Assembly (NCBI GenBank): GCA_910586585.1
Contig: CAJUKA010000051.1
Location: 1 to 5,072 of the forward strand
Direction of reading: 5' to 3'
DNA: 5,072 bases
Source of the DNA: an uncultured Lachnospiraceae bacterium
Lineage (GTDB): Bacteria > Bacillota > Clostridia > Lachnospirales > Lachnospiraceae
Shown here: positions 4,976-5,072 of the stretch, piece after piece
Position numbering within the stretch: position 1 is the first letter of the stretch
How the letters are laid out: every line of letters begins with the position of its first letter
Notes under the pieces: generated by a model
Database searches by the model: none
What the model saw: the letters and a program-made list of their open reading frames with translations, nothing else
Told to the model about the DNA's origin: nothing
Made by a program: the position numbers and the translations under genes

Positions 4976-5072
4976 ATTCAAGTTCCGCAGCCGCCCTTCC
5001 AGCGCTTGTCAGCCAGCGCTCTTCTTTCAGAATCCGCTCTGGGCGCTTTCCGGCTGCTGCTGTTTTTTTTAT

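Larger units (their letters stand above)
4588..5072 (+). repeat. Tandem array of five 94-bp structured units
   Basis: Units begin with AAGTTCCGCAG (4588, 4682, 4792, 4886, 4980). The period is 94, except for 110 between units 2 and 3, where a 17-base remnant is inserted. Unit 5 reaches the window edge, so the array may continue. Copies differ at only a few positions: CCAGCGC in units 1 and 5 against CCAGAGC in 2-4, CAGCACC in 1-3 against CAGCCGCC in 4-5, and a divergent right half in unit 3. Each unit ends in a run of 6-8 T residues and ATT or ATTC. The period is not a multiple of three, and stops recur at each linker, so it is not a protein repeat. The units are more GC-rich than neighbouring intergenic DNA. 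They lack the spacers of a CRISPR array. Confidence 0.95.

Noticed and set aside
4588..5072. The repeats as a CRISPR array
   Set aside because: The units are contiguous and 94 bp long, with no unique spacers between short identical repeats, and no cas genes are in view.
4588..5072. The repeats as a protein-coding tandem repeat
   Set aside because: Single units have frames open for about 27 codons on the minus strand, but the 94-base period shifts frame. Stops such as TGA and TAA recur in the linkers, and there is no start codon with a ribosome binding site.

Overview
The window reads as a chromosomal segment of a low-GC Bacillota, most likely a clostridial gut-type organism of the Lachnospiraceae. 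The reasons are strong AGGAGG-type ribosome binding sites, a T-box riboswitch in front of an aminoacyl-tRNA synthetase, a short (479-residue) prolyl-tRNA synthetase with a C-terminal zinc module, and AT-rich intergenic DNA. The family assignment rests on protein style and is an inference.

Left part (1-1103). A small minus-strand gene of unknown function (35-304) and a small plus-strand gene of unknown function (675-872) diverge from a 370-base AT-rich region with a recognisable promoter for each. The plus-strand unit is very compact. It has a consensus TTGACA-17-TATAAT promoter, a leader of about 90 nt, a good ribosome binding site, a 65-residue basic protein and a perfect 21-bp bidirectional terminator. 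Between that terminator and the end of proS lie three further hairpins.

Centre and right (1104-4571). Four minus-strand genes follow one another, read from right to left: a short MecA-like adaptor protein, a NodB-type carbohydrate deacetylase without a signal peptide, a small exported membrane-anchored protein, and proS. A complete proline-type T-box lies between the small membrane protein and proS, with a CCT specifier and a terminator/antiterminator. It starts only about 20-30 nt after the membrane protein's stop codon, and I see no promoter in that gap. proS may therefore be the last gene of a longer transcript that the T-box gates internally.

Right edge (4588-5072). Upstream of the MecA-like gene is a tandem array of five units with a 94-bp period, plus a 17-bp remnant of a further unit. 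Each unit folds, in the plus-strand sense, into the same three-helix hairpin followed by 6-8 T residues. The outer helix shows compensatory changes between copies. This is the least explained and most interesting part of the window. The array ends about 5 bases before the ribosome binding site of the MecA-like gene and continues to, and perhaps past, the window edge.
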